Shown: positions 20,618 to 32,395 of the stretch, one piece after another | Layout: each line of letters starts with the position of its first letter | How positions within the stretch are numbered: the stretch's first letter is position 1 | Origin: Canna indica | Lineage: Eukaryota; Streptophyta; Magnoliopsida; Zingiberales; Cannaceae | Assembly (NCBI GenBank): GCA_034359265.1 | Contig: CP136898.1 | Span: forward strand, 38,339,501 to 38,403,500 | Direction of reading: 5' to 3' | DNA length: 64,000 bases | Translations under genes and position numbers: made by a program | Notes under the pieces: model-generated | Database searches by the model: none | Seen by the model: the letters and a program-made list of their open reading frames with translations, nothing else | Told to the model about the DNA's origin: nothing

Positions 20618-21588
20618 TGTTAGTATTTGGCTTTTGTTTATTGGCTATATTTGGTAAAAGGAGCTTATGGAGTTTTCTCATATTCAACAAGGTAAAAGCT
20701 CTTCTTATGCGATGATGACAGTTTCAACTGTGAAGACGCAGTCTTAACTGCTTATAGTCTTAAAGGATTTCTGGATGGACTGTCTGATACGATCTTGATG
20801 ACTGATGGACTTCTGGTTTAATGATGATTTTGTTAACTGATTCTGGATATTTAAATCATCATTATTATTCATCCTGGTCAGTTTAGTTTCGAAGAGTTTC
20901 TCTTCACTTACTCCTTATGCCTTTCTTATTTACATAAATGATCTTTTGTAAAAATGCGTAAGTTATGTTGACGATTTTTGTTGAAGATGGCGGTGAGTAA
21001 ATATGATTAAAGTCAACATTTATTTAGATCTTATAGTAATCTTCCAGTGACCTATAAATACTAGAGAAGAGATATATTGTCGACAACTCCACTGCGCGGA
21101 AACGTTGTTGCCATATATAGAGGAGTTGAAACAGCTGAGTGCAGACTGCCAAGTGTAGAAGAGGCAACAACCTTTTATCTTCGAGGAGAAGATTGGATAT
21201 CGGGCGGATAACTCACTACAACACGAGGCTGTGTGGAGGATGGAACTCTGTGGCTGTGATGTTATAGAGAGGCAATTTGGTATTTACTTGTAATAACAAA
21301 TAGGTTTTTGTTATTTCCGATTCACTGTAGTACTGGTAGTCGAATTTCGGGTGTGAAATCTATAGTACGTATATTGTACTTGTAGAGAGTGACTTGGGCA
21401 TCTGTCCGCTGAGTGCCCCGCAGATTAGGTGACTGGTTTGTCACTGAATTGTGTAAACAAATCTCTTGTGTTTGCGTTGCTTTTTGTTTTGGTTCTTACT
21501 TTGCTACAATATGCTAGTGTTAGAGCGGTTGTAACTTCCTAAGTAACTGTCCTTTACAGAAGTTCCCTAAGAGATATATATATTGTCA
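20618..21588 (+). repeat. 3' LTR of element A, 971 bp
   Basis: It starts TGTTAGTATT after the polypurine tract and ends TATTGTCA at 21588. A TATA-like CTATAAATA is at 21052-21060. Its last 213 bp match 2040-2252. The following AATGT is the presumed target duplication. Confidence 0.88.
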
Positions 21589-23164
21589 AATGTCCTCATT
21601 GTAAGGGAAATGATATAATTTAGTAAAGTTTGGAAATCCTAAGCGGGGTGCTTAGGTAGTGGAGTAGGCATTGGGGACGAACCACTATAAATCTACTTGT
21701 GTTAGCATTGATTTTATTGTGTGTTGTTATTTATCATTGCTTCCGCGCGCACTTATTCATCTTGATCAATTTGTTAATTGCCTAATGATGAGTGTCGAAT
21801 CCACCAAAAATAATTTCCTACTTCTTTGAGTTTTGTAGTCGCGATAAGTAGGGTCGAATCCACAGAGACTAGTTAGTTTCAAATTCGTTCAAAACCATAA
21901 ATTAAAAGAAAGGGAGGGGGGGGTTGATTAGATGCAAGAATATGTAAAGAAAAAAATAATTAAAAATAATAAATAAAATCAAGTAGAAATCATTGAGAGG
22001 AAGGTCTAGCTATAGGTACGTTCTTGATTTTGATCCACAAGATCGATCATGGATACAAAGGATTGGTGCCTTAATTTCTAGCAAATTGGTTTGGTCGTAG
22101 ACAAGTGCTAAAAACCATGATCTTCTTTAAACCTATGGTTAACCCAAGCATGCATTGTGATTAAACCTTTATTGATTAGTATTTTTAGAGACACTCTATG
22201 GAACTATCAATAGCTAAAGTTCTTGGGATCACCGATTTTAATCGACTAATATGAATTGAATAGAAATCTCATATGTCAAATTAATTCATAAATTTTCTTA
22301 TTATGGATTGAACAACAACCTCAACTAATTTACCTCTAAATTTGGCGTGGAACAACCATACCGAAAGATAAGCTATTGACCTGATAATATGGTAACAGAC
22401 CAACAATTAAAAGAGAACAATAGACCAAATTATTGTAAGAAATAAATGGATACAAGAAGATAAAAGAGGTTAAGGATAGAGAGATCTCAAAGTCCATAGA
22501 TCCGAAACATTGAACGCCCTTTAGCTAGATGGAAGAGAATTAGCCACACATCGCAAAGATAAACATCTTCATTCTAAAACACTATTATTGAATTGAAAAC
22601 TTAATTCTAAACTCAAAAACAGAAGATCAAAATCAAGCATACTTGTTCATTACAACTTTTCTTCTCTTATAGGAGAATTTACAAACCTAACTAAAATAAA
22701 AAGAAAAATTAAATCAATCACACAAGGTAATAAACTAACAACCAAATATCTTGGTTTAATATTTTAGACACAAATGGATAGTCCAAATTCTTATAGAAGC
22801 TTGGAAATAAAATTTCAGCCCTGAATATGGTAATTTCTCATTCTGTGACATGCATTTTCATTAAGGCGTGGGCACGTCTACGGCATGGCAACAAGGTTCA
22901 ACTTTCTTTCCAATTTTCAGCTTCCAAAAACATGCAAGGAGACTTCTTTTTTATTTCTTTCCATACTTTGTTGCCTAAATATTAAACATAACTATAAACA
23001 CAAATTAGGAAGTATTTAATTTGAATTTGGCATGAAAATAAGCAACCTAGGATGGAATATGTCATCACCTAAGTAATCAAGAAAAGAATTAAAACCAAAT
23101 TTAGGCTAAAGTATTAGCGAAAATACTATTCACCACCCCCTCTAGTGTGTCCATTCCACTAACA
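21589..23164 (+). repeat. LTR B' (B family), 3' part, interrupted
   Basis: The stretch 21589-21785 has the U5-like wording of the B family (aatcctaagcggggtgctta, then gtagtggagtaggcattgg). It resumes at 23068 and ends CCACTAACA at 23164 after 'actattcaccaccccctcta'. No primer site follows, so it is a solo or 3' LTR. Its first part must lie left of element A, outside the window. Confidence 0.8.
21786..23067. mobile_element. 1282-bp solo LTR or small non-autonomous LTR element, TSD CCTAA
   Basis: It starts TGATGAGTG and ends GTCATCA, giving 6-bp inverted TGATGA/TCATCA ends, and is flanked by CCTAA at 21781-21785 and 23068-23072. The B-family LTR reads through the junction when it is removed. 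No coding frame is seen. Near its start is GTAGGGTCGAATCCACAGAG. I found neither primer site nor polypurine tract inside, so solo LTR is favoured. Confidence 0.82.
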
Positions 23165-23424
23165 AAGAGTTGAACATTGTGGCCAACCATAAATAGCCTT
23201 TGACGTCCACACGGTCTCCCGAGAAGCTAACAAGTTCTCCTTGGTACACGGGTGCAACTATAATGGTTTGGGGAAAATCGTTTGGGGAAGGAGCGGGGGA
23301 GATCCGCGAAAGAGTGTATAGACCTTAATGGGAGAGAAGCAAACTATAATAAAATGGTTTTCTCCAAGAAAGTTGGAAAAACTCTACAGAGAGCAGGGTT
23401 AGTCGCTCCATTGTAGAGCATCAT

Positions 23425-26400
23425 TAGTGTTGGGATGGGAATAAGAAACACAGTAGAAATGGCAATTTAAAAATTCGAAACATCCCAAAACAACGATCTA
23501 CTTTAGCAACAATTAAGGAATTCAATCTACGAGTAGAAGGGGGAAGGTATACCTTATACCGTGATTGGATAGGGTGCTCCTATTCTCATATCAAGATGCA
23601 CACACACATGTCCTCCAATGATAGTCCACATCAGGCGCCCTGCAACAAAGGGGCAGCGAACAATCAGACTCGTTGTGGCTCAACAGAGATGCTTTCTCAA
23701 ACCCCGAAACTAAAGAGCTAGGCCGGCCCTTCCACCAAGAACCAAGATCCGAAATGAGAGAAAAAGGAAATGAGAAAATAACAGAACGAGGAGGTAGGCC
23801 AAAGAATACCTCACTGTCCTTTTTCGGAATCCTCCAAGTGGATGAAGCAGATGGTACACCCAAGTAGAAGACACCTCCAATTTGGCTTCATAAAAGACTG
23901 GGAAGGAGGAAGTAGATGGCCAGCCAGCAATGGAGAGAAGGAAGAACTAATTCACCAACCCCTCCCATGGGGTGTTCGACCACAATTTATAGAGAGGGGG
24001 GCGGCTACAAAGGTAGACCCGCCCGCCCCCTAAAAACTCTCTCCTTAGAATTCAAAATTCCGGGGTTTGCCTCCAAAAATAATTTATATTTTAATGGCTT
24101 CATAATTAATTCAAAATTAATTAAATCCAATAAAATATAAATTTTAATTTATCACCATAAATTAAGAGCCTATAAACAACAATGATAATTATCTAAATAA
24201 ACCAATTTCCTAAATAATAGGAAAGATGTTTATTTAAACAGTTCAATTTATTATTAATTAATAGAATTATGATTTATCCCCATAAATCATATATCTATTA
24301 ATTTTATGATTTATCTTTATAAATCAAATTATTATTAATTAGGATTTATCCAAATAAATTAATTCTCAATTAATCAGTTAGGCTTATGGTTAGAAATTAA
24401 TTTTTCCACCATGTATATTTGATTCAAAATCAAATTATATTTAATTGATAATTAAATATATTCCTGGTCAAGTAGTTAATTAAATATTTAATTCATAATT
24501 AAATTTAATCAACTACATGAAATATTATCATGTGTAATCCCTATAATTTAAGGCTGCCCTATAAATTAGGGTTACCGAGGAACTCCTTCCTCGCGCATTC
24601 GTTCCTATAGGAAATAACTTTCCTATAATGTCCATAAACGAGATCTGTGATCGTGTTGCAGCATGTCCATGCTAGTAGACATCGAATGGGCCGCATTCGG
24701 ACTTTATCTCCTAAGGTCCATTACGAGGTTAGCCTGTTGTGTGTGACCAATTGGGCCCCTTAGTAAGCCAGTAGTGTGTTGTGCTTTACGGAGAGTTGGA
24801 TCCCCTCGAATGACTTCTATTTGAATCTTATAATCCACCACCAAACCCCTTTAGTGTGGTCGTGAGAGACTCCACTCATAAGTCAGGATTGACGTCAGCA
24901 ACGTGTCATGACTACCCGGATAGTGTGAGGTTCAATCTACAGGGATCGAACGCTCATCAGTGATTAGTTACAGTGCAACTAAGTCCCTCAGTTACAATGT
25001 CCCGAATACGGCTAGGGTATGGAAAAAGTGTCAAACCCTAATATCGATTCATATGTATTCTGCCTACCAAGTCGTCGTCTCAATAATGACATGTCAGAAA
25101 ACTTTTTTCTGACATTCATATCTACTTTGGCAAGAGATTCCCGAGCCGACACTTGCAGGGACACATAGGACATTATCTCCTCTTACTTGGAGTAACTGAT
25201 TCCATATTGGTTGCTCATATAGCTGCATGGGTGCTTTCCCATGCCCAGAGGTATCCGGCACATGACATTGAAGGCCACGTAAGGGTAAGTCTAAAGCAAT
25301 GGGTCGGCACTCTCAAGGTAACTATGACAACCTCAGGTCAAAGGACTGCTTGCACCTACTATCGCCCGAGGAACATCCTATCGACACTCATTTAAGGATT
25401 CCATTCTATGTTCCTGGTGTAGGTCTGTTCAGTGAACTCATTCCCTAATGAGCACCTGCACTTATACATTAAATGATGGCTCATAGGTAACTGTAAGATC
25501 AGCTACACCATATCGTATAAGGCATGTACCAAGTGCACCAATCTATTCGGAATCACCAATCTCCTGATTGGTCATCCTACGACTGGGAACATTTAGAACA
25601 AGAGCATTTGGATTTCGAGTCTCACTGGCATGATCTCATCATGACCTTGGAATCAATTGCCTGGGTCCATGGGGTTCATCATAATCTAATATATACAAAA
25701 TATAGATGCAACATATGATGAAATGTTGCCTCATATTATTCATTAACCAAAAATAGTTCCTAACACATCAACATGTGATTGGCTCAAGGGCACTATTTCT
25801 TTAAATTAGGGATGTCAATGGGGCGGGTTCGGGGCGGATAGTGCCACACTCGCACCCATTTACTAAACCCGTCTCCCGTACCCGAACCTGCACCCGCGAT
25901 GAGCATCCATCACCCATCCCCACACAGGTAATTGATACCCGCGGATATACGCGGATACCCATTTAAACTATTACAAAAAAATTATTTTGTTTAAATAGTA
26001 TACCATGAATGATTCTCATTTCACCCCTATTAATAACTTGATTGAGAAACATTAAACCATAAAATAAGCTACGTAACAATTAAATACTAAACCATAAAAT
26101 TGTCTTAAGAAATAGTAATATTCATTCATGCAACATAAAATTTAAAACCAAAGTGCTTTTAACTAAATTTGGGAATTGATATAATATATACAAATATATC
26201 ATATTTAGATAAATGAAATATGATGAATAGATTGTTTAGATTTATTTTTAAACTTTACATTAGATATTAATATATAAAACTATAAATTTAATATTTAATA
26301 TATATTGGCGGATAATGAGTATCCGCGGGTGTGGATAGTATAGTATCCATACCCATACATGTTTATTAAATGGATAAAATTTTATACCCATACCCGTGCC

Positions 26401-26477
26401 CTTGGGTATAATATGTTTCCCATACCCGACCTGTGTCGGGTAAATATCCGTGGGTATGGGTAATATTGACATCCCTA
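23425..26477. mobile_element. hAT-type MITE (671 bp) split by an LTR insertion, TSD AGCATCAT
   Basis: The right end reads TTGACATCCCTA at 26477 and the left end TAGGGATGTCAA at 25807. The 8-bp duplication AGCATCAT is immediately right (26478-26485), but the left copy lies at 23417-23424 followed by only TAG, because an insertion at 23428-25804 split the left tip. Terminal zones are rich in 'acccgcgga' and 'gggtatggg' words like the MITE at 3178. No transposase is present. Confidence 0.85.
23428..25804 (-). mobile_element. 2.4-kb LTR-like insertion F, TSD ATTAG
   Basis: It is flanked by ATTAG (23423-23427 and 25805-25809), and its removal restores the MITE end. It begins TGTTGGGATGGG; CCTAACA at 25759-25765 would pair with it as an LTR terminus, but another 39 bp follow before the duplication. 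Minus orientation (start TGTTAGGAAC) is preferred. No primer site or polypurine tract adjoins, so a solo LTR is likely. A diverged relative of its middle (24650-25060) lies at 31832-32395. Open frames inside are short. Confidence 0.75.
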
Positions 26478-26900
26478 AGCATCATGGTCCTGAATTTTGT
26501 TAGGTGTATTATTGGATCGCCCATATCGTCGTAGGGCATCAGAGTAGTCTGCAACTTGCACTAGGGTGGGAGGCTTGTTGTCATGATGTGCTCAACGAAG
26601 GGTCCCGAGTCGATAGGGAGGGCAGTCACAACCTCCACACCCTTGGAATCTTTCTCTATTCCTCGGCGGGGTGTGTTGGAGATCTCATCTTGGAGGACGA
26701 AAATTGGTCTCCTTCTTTCTTAGTGATGGCTTTCTTCATGTTCTGAGCGGCGACGCTCGTGATTGACCGAGAGTTATTCCCGGGACCGCATCAGCATCTC
26801 GACCCTGGTTGCTAACTATTGGTTCTCCGCCTCCAGGCTGTTTATTTGACGTTGGGATTCTTCTAGTGGAATTGTTTTGACTTGGGATATCTGATGTATT

Positions 26901-27360
26901 TTATGAAGGATTTACATCTTACATTACATTGGTTAAGTATTTGATGATGATGTATCGAATGATAGTGTACTTGGTACTTGATAGTCACATATCATATTGA
27001 TCTTGCCTGAAGTAGCAGCGGTGTGGTCCGAGGGGGAGGCCTATGTAATAGAAATTCAATTCTAGGGTACCCAAGGCGTGTTGTGTTTGTATATAGTGCA
27101 GGATGAGGGATGATTGGCGATGATGCCGCCCGATAATTTCGTAGATATGTTGCTCATATTGGATCGAGGCTGATCCCAGAGATGTTGGGCGCATGATTAT
27201 GGAATCCCTCATAATTAACAAGGACGTAGATATCCTTATATGACTAGGTGAATCCCCTAGGCTGAGCCGTTTGACTTATCTTGAGTCTGGTTCATTTGTG
27301 CAGGCGCTTTTGGGCCTAATCCGACCGGGCCCAAAGGTACTAATCCAATCCACATATGCA
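26901..27360. other. Unassigned sequence between gypsy gag and element H
   Basis: No gene, repeat unit or terminal structure recognised. It could be the 5' leader of the minus-strand gypsy fragment, since it lies upstream of that gag. Confidence 0.3.
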
Positions 27361-27744
27361 TTGGTGCTTTTATTGAGATGAATTATGGTGCTTACATGCA
27401 TTGTTGCTTTCATTTTATATGGCTATCATATGTATCGTATGGGTTGCAATATTATGGTGAAATTTGTGTTTAGATTTGTGCTTTCATATGTCCTTTTTGA
27501 TTGATATAAAAATGGGGAGAAAAATGATATGCTCTTTGTGAGTGATACTTCCTTTCCCTTACATGATTTATATCTAATTTGACAAAACATTAGATATGCA
27601 TGTTGATAGGGGGAGCCTTGCGTAGATCACCTACTTTTTCATCACTCTCAATACATGCATCATTGATAGATCAAAATCAGGCTTATTATTAATTGCCTTT
27701 GTTTAATTGCGATAAGGGTTTGTCCTCATCAGAAAGGGGGAGAA
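27361..27744 (+). mobile_element. Element H, 3' internal part with polypurine tract
   Basis: It carries the SIRE-like 3' wording seen in B (tttgattgat..aaaatggggagaaaaa at about 27497, atgcatgttgatagggggag at about 27596) and ends with the polypurine tract AGAAAGGGGGAGAA just before the LTR at 27745. The upstream body of H is missing; the left limit is approximate. Confidence 0.7.
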
Positions 27745-28499
27745 TATTGGCCGAGGTTTCATCCTCGCGCTCAAGTATTCTCCGAAACTATTCTAATGAT
27801 AACAAACCACATTTAATGGTGTCTTTTTAGCAAGATTATTTCAGGTTCGGAGTCGACTTGCACGACATATCCCCGATCGGAAAAGTCAACATCTTATCGA
27901 AACAAATCTAATGGATGTGGCCCGACGCACAATCGTCGATGGAAAAACATATTCAATTTGAGGATGTCTAGTTATAGTGTATTTTCCCTGGTATGATGCC
28001 TAGAATCCTCAAAACCTAATATTTGAACCCCTAGTCGTGTGTCGATCGAGAAATAAGTTATCATTGCTGATAACAGATTATTGGTCAATCCTCGCCCGAC
28101 AGAGGATCGACCCTGGATCGGCTAAAAATCTACATGAAATTCTAGTAGCCATTTCAATCGACTTTCAGGCGATCGTGGGTCGAGCTAGATTAGGTCGACG
28201 GTCGATCGAAAAGTCCAACAACTCTATTTCTAGGCGTTTCAATTCATTGGACCCGACTTTTTCACCATGTTCTATATATACACCATTCCCAGCCTTTTAC
28301 AATGTTGGTTGAACACCTTGAGACACCATACACACCATCTTGAGCATTATTGAGCCATTTCTCTTCAAACCCTAGTCTCCATTGCTACTACTCTTGACAT
28401 AGCCTTTGAACTCACATTGTTTCATCTTCAAGGCATCGAGAAAGGGGCTAGGATTTTTTGTTGAGAGCTAAGTTGTATTTGATTCATTTTTTCTCTCAT

Positions 28500-31352
28500 T
28501 GTAATATCCAAGATATTTAATTATATTATTTTCCTTTATGCTTGTATTTGCTAGCCTAGTGGACTAGATCAAGGTCGAGCAGAGTCGACTCATGGTCCGG
28601 TGCGAGCCTGCGAGCTCGGGTAAGTAGGATTATGAATGTGAAATATTGCTTGAGTAGTTAAATTTAATTATTTTTATGTTGTGTATGCATAATTGATTAT
28701 CTTATGTGGTTGCTAATAGTTTATCATAGAATTAATTAAGTTAATTAAGTTAGCGGGTTTGGGTTCGGCTTGAGGCGGATGCGGGTTGGATAAAGGGTTT
28801 GGAAGAATTAGGGTAGTGGAGGGAGTATAACACCCCCTCCCCTTGGCTTGTGGCTCCCTATTGGAGCCACACAAGTTGTGAAAGGAGAGAGGAGCCAAGC
28901 CGAGCCAGCCGCCTCTCTCCCCTTCCTTGGAGCCGCCGACCTCAAGCCCCAGTCGCCAAGCCAAGCCGCCGAGCCTTCCCCTTCTCCTTCCACTCCTTCT
29001 TCCTTTCCTTTGGAGCCAAGCCAGCCCCTCTCTCTTCCTCTCTCCCTCTCCTCAAGCCGGTGGCTTGAGGTGAGCCGCTGCCCCTCCTCCCCCTTTCTTG
29101 AGTCGAGCCGCCATCTCTTGAAGCCGAATTCATGGGCCATCGTCCGAGATTTCTTCTTTAATCATCCTTCTTATTTAGGTGAGTGGTTTTACCCTCCTCC
29201 TTTCTGGTTTCTCCGTCTTCTTGAGCTGTTCTTGAAAACAAAGTGTTCTTGTTGGATTTTACCATTGGTTTTCGAGTTCTCGTTATTTATTGTGATTGTC
29301 ATGAGAGAGGAGACTCGGACCCTTCCCCTATGGGGTTCGGCAGCCCTAGGATGACCCTAGGGGTGCTCGGCCAAGGGTGAGATCTTGGTAATCTTGTAGT
29401 TTATGTCTTGAATTGTTTATAAAAATGAGTTCTTATATGATCAAGCAAGCTTAGTATTTAATCTATGATTTTTGGAAAAATCATGTTTTTACAAAATATG
29501 GATCTTGATGTTGATGCCATGAAGGTTCTTGAAAGATAGTTTCTTGATCATGGTGTTTGATCTTGTTTAAGGGTTGTTGATGCTTGTTAGCTTTACTTAA
29601 AAATTGTGAAATTTGAGAAACTTACCTCAAGGTTTATATTCTGTTTAAATGATGATTAAGGATATATTTTCTATAAATTTCGGATTTATTTTCATGCTAC
29701 GATGAAAATTCAATGTTGTTGGAATTTCATGGTGAGAATGATGAATCTGTGCTGATTTTAAAATGCTTGTTGTGGTGTATGTATTTCTCTGAACATAGTC
29801 ATGTAACCTATCGTTTCAACCAGAAAACATAGTTTGGAAAATAGGACACACTCTGGAGATCAGTTTCAGATTAGATACATTGGTTTTGGGCAGAACAATA
29901 AGCTAAAATAAAACCCTAAAACAAAACCCTAATTGTGGTGAACTAAAGTTTAATTGCATAATTAAACTTGGGGAAAAGGGTCAGAATAATCTGATATGAA
30001 CCAACATGAGAAGTTCATGCATGAAATAAAACCACACGGGTTTATGACATTACGGGTCTAGGAGTTGGGGTCGGGTTTTGGAGTATTGAGACACTTTCCA
30101 ATAGGATCACCCCTAAGACACCGTAGGAGAGTTATGACTTAGGTCATGGTGCACCATATTTTATGAATGGCAGAGAGGCTCGCTGTGGAGCTGGATTGCG
30201 GGCTAGGCCCAGGAGGTTGGATGGCTAATTCCCAACCCGTGGAACAAGTTCAAAGGGCCTTTCCCGATTATTCTGGTTTGGCCTCATAGAATAAGTTCGG
30301 AGGGCCTACCCGATTATTCCCGAGGTGCTTTTAAAGGGGTAAGTTCGGATGGGCGAATCCCAATTACTCCTACGTTATTTATTGGAACAAGTTCGGGTGA
30401 GCAAATCCCGATTGTTCTAGTTAGGCCTCGTGGGATAAGTTCGGAGGGCCTACCCGATTATCCCCGAGGTGGTTTTAAGGAATAAGTTCGGAGGGCCTTT
30501 CCCAATTATTCCTGTGATATCTTTAAGGAGTAAGCTCGGAGGGCCTATTTGATTACTCCTATGATATCTTAAAGGGGTAAGTTCGGATGGGCGAATCCCG
30601 ATTGTACCTAAGCGTCTCGTAGAGCAAGTTCGAATGGCCTTTCCCGATTGCTCCCGAGTTTCTTTATACTAGGATAAGTTCGGAGGGTTTTCCCGATTAT
30701 CCTTGTATGTGTTGTTGCCTTAGGGCATGGTAGGCTTAGGCTTGTTGTTCTTCACTTTTTGAGTGTTGGCTGCCTTCGGGCAGGTGGTAACTAGATGGCC
30801 TGTTAGTTAGTCACTCCCTTGTGACCTTTTCCTGCTTGAGTTAGGAGTTTTACCTTATGCATCTTATCTGCGATGTTTGTTTGAGAGGGTTGGTAGAACC
30901 GCTCACTGAGTTCTTTGAACTCACCCGTTGTCATTGTTTTGTTTTGCAGAGTCTGACCGATGAGGTGGGCTAGAGCACTTGATGCAGCTGGAGGGCAGAG
31001 GAGCCGCATGATCTCAAAGCAGTCCTAGTTAGGGTCGTAGTTGAGTACTTTGGTAGTGAGTCATGCACTTTTGTTGGTCTTTTTGAGTTGTAGCCCTTGA
31101 GGGCATTTATGTCATTTATTCAAATTTTATTATATTTGGTATGTTGGACTTGATGTACTATTTCTGCATTTTTATTCGTCAACTAAAACTTGTTTATGAT
31201 GAACTCAGTTTTGATTTCTAATTGAAATAAAAACTTATTGATTTCTTTTCGCTATTGTTTATTCTCGTGAATTGGCATGTGCATGAGTTAGGTTGTGGGG
31301 TATAGGCACGTATACCTTGGCCAGTCACGTGACCCTAATTTGGGGCGTGACA
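28500..31352 (+). mobile_element. Ty3/gypsy (Tekay/Del-like) solo LTR, 2853 bp, TSD CTCAT
   Basis: It starts TGTAATATCC and ends GGGGCGTGACA, flanked by CTCAT at 28495-28499 and 31353-31357. TGTAAYRYCC starts with GGGGCGTGACA ends are familiar from chromovirus LTRs of plants. No internal region is present, so it is a solo LTR. It contains a CT-rich leader-like tract (28850-29110) and an array of about 60-bp repeats (30235-30710). The open frames in the CT-rich zone are compositional. Confidence 0.85.
30235..30710 (+). repeat. About 60-bp degenerate repeats in the gypsy LTR
   Basis: About nine units vary on 'aagttcggagggcctacccg' followed by 'attattcc' and a spacer. Unit spacing ranges from about 50 to 70 bp. 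Confidence 0.85.
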
Positions 31353-31831
31353 CTCATTTACTTGTGTTTATTGTTTATTTACTTGTGATTCTAGTTTGTG
31401 TAAACCTAGAGTTCTACGTTTGTGATTTGGGTGGTAGTCTTGGTGTAGAGACATAAAACCACTTGTGTAAGCTAGGTTAATAATGTCCTTTAAGGTTTGA
31501 GGTGGGAGAGTGCTCTTAGTGTGAAGGTGAAGACTTTCGGGTGCGGAAGTGCCTTAAGTGTGAGAGCGAAGATTCTCCGGTCAAAAGTCCTCGATTGTAA
31601 GGAACTCATAACTTACTGAATTTATTTATGAAATCCTAAGCAAGGTGCTTAGGTAGTCGAGTAGACGGTATTGCCGAACCACTATAAATCTTGGTGTGTT
31701 AGCATTATATTGTGTTGATTGCTTGTTGTTGACTCTATAAAGCATATACTTGAATTGAAATCAAGAACTCATTCAAAAATCGAACTTAGCCAAAAAAAAT
31801 TAACGATAAGTTTGGCGTGAACATTCAACTC

Positions 31832-32395
31832 ACAGGTTCATCCCATGAACCAAGGAACCTGACCATGGGTTTGGTTGAGTCATATTGCGTGCCAAACCCT
31901 ACTAATTTGGGTTTCGAGCAAGTCCTTCCTTGAGTACATTTAATTCGTTCGAATGGGAAATTTTGTCTACATATGAGAATAGTGATCGTGTCGCGACATG
32001 TTTGTGCTAGCAAACATTAATTGTTGTGTTCGAGCTTTATCCCATATAACTTGTTACGAGTGAAGCTTATTTGTGTGTGATCCATTGGGCCCCACACTAA
32101 GTCAGCAGTGAGTTGTGCATAACGGAGAGTCAAATTCGATAGAATGTCTTCTATTCAAATTTCTATGATCCACCACTAAACCCCTTTAATGTGATCGTGT
32201 GTGATTCTATTCACAAATCAAGAGTGACATTTAGAAACATGTCACAACTTCCCTGATAGTGTGAGGTTCAATCTCAAGGGATCGAACGTCCTATGGTGAT
32301 TAGTTCCCGTGCAATCAAGTCCTTCGGTTACACAATGTTCCGAATGCGGCTAGAGTACAAAAGTCATGTCAAATCCTAATACCGATCCATAAAAA
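31832..32395 (-). repeat. Fragment related to LTR-like insertion F
   Basis: It parallels 24650-25060 for about 400 bp: gtgatcgtgt..gcatgt, ccattgggccccacactaag, ccaccactaaacccctttaa and atagtgtgaggttcaatct are shared with substitutions. It stops at 'accgatccat', where Helitron-like AT-rich sequence begins. Confidence 0.7.

Larger units (their letters stand above)
2040..21588 (+). mobile_element. Ty1/copia element A (SIRE/Maximus-like), heavily interrupted
   Basis: Order of parts: 5' LTR remnant, Met-tRNA primer site, gag, protease, integrase, RT, RNase H, an extra 3' ORF, polypurine tract, 3' LTR. Gag precedes integrase, which precedes RT, so this is Ty1/copia order. The element is dead, with in-frame stops near 2380, 2860, 6051, 6370 and 6652. 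It is interrupted by a hAT MITE (3178-3649) and a CACTA block (7783-18051). Its 5' LTR lost its first part to the element B insertion; that part should lie left of the window. The long LTR, the AAAGGGGGAGA tract and the post-pol ORF fit the SIRE/Maximus group; lineage assignment is by recognition only. Confidence 0.85.
23165..26900 (-). pseudogene. Ty3/gypsy gag fragment, split by MITE
   Basis: On the minus strand, 26850 down to 26478 encodes gag-like wording (DSGPFVEHIMTTSLPP, then TTLMPYDDMGDPIIHLTKF). It continues at 23424 down to about 23165 with TNPALCRVFPTFLEKT, WFASLP-like and SIHSFADLPRSF sequences. This is the Retrotrans_gag pattern of plant Ty3/gypsy elements, with the PYDG.GDP box and the C-RAFP motif. 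The frame runs directly through the MITE target site AGCATCAT. Stops and shifts are present, and B' truncates the distal part at 23164. Confidence 0.75.
27745..31831 (+). repeat. LTR of element H, split by a gypsy solo LTR
   Basis: It starts TATTGGCCGAGG (a decayed TGTTGG) at 27745 and runs to 28499. It resumes at 31358 with 'gtaaacctagagttctacg' and continues through 'aatcctaagcaaggtgctta' to about 31831, where the expected CACCAACA end is lost at a junction with another LTR fragment. Order and wording match LTR B (1014-2039). Confidence 0.8.

Noticed and set aside
23417..23424. CATCA as target duplication for insertion F
   Set aside because: It would leave four unexplained bases at the left; ATTAG fits exactly and also restores the MITE end and the gag frame.
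25153..25718. Open frames in insertion F
   Set aside because: No domain, not conserved in the related fragment at 31832-32395.
28848..29354. Open frame of about 168 codons with P/S-rich product
   Set aside because: It lies in a CT-rich tract of a gypsy solo LTR, has opposing open frames of similar length and no recognisable domain.
30235..30710. CRISPR-like repeat array
   Set aside because: Units are degenerate, spacers are not unique inserts of constant size, and the region is inside a plant gypsy LTR.
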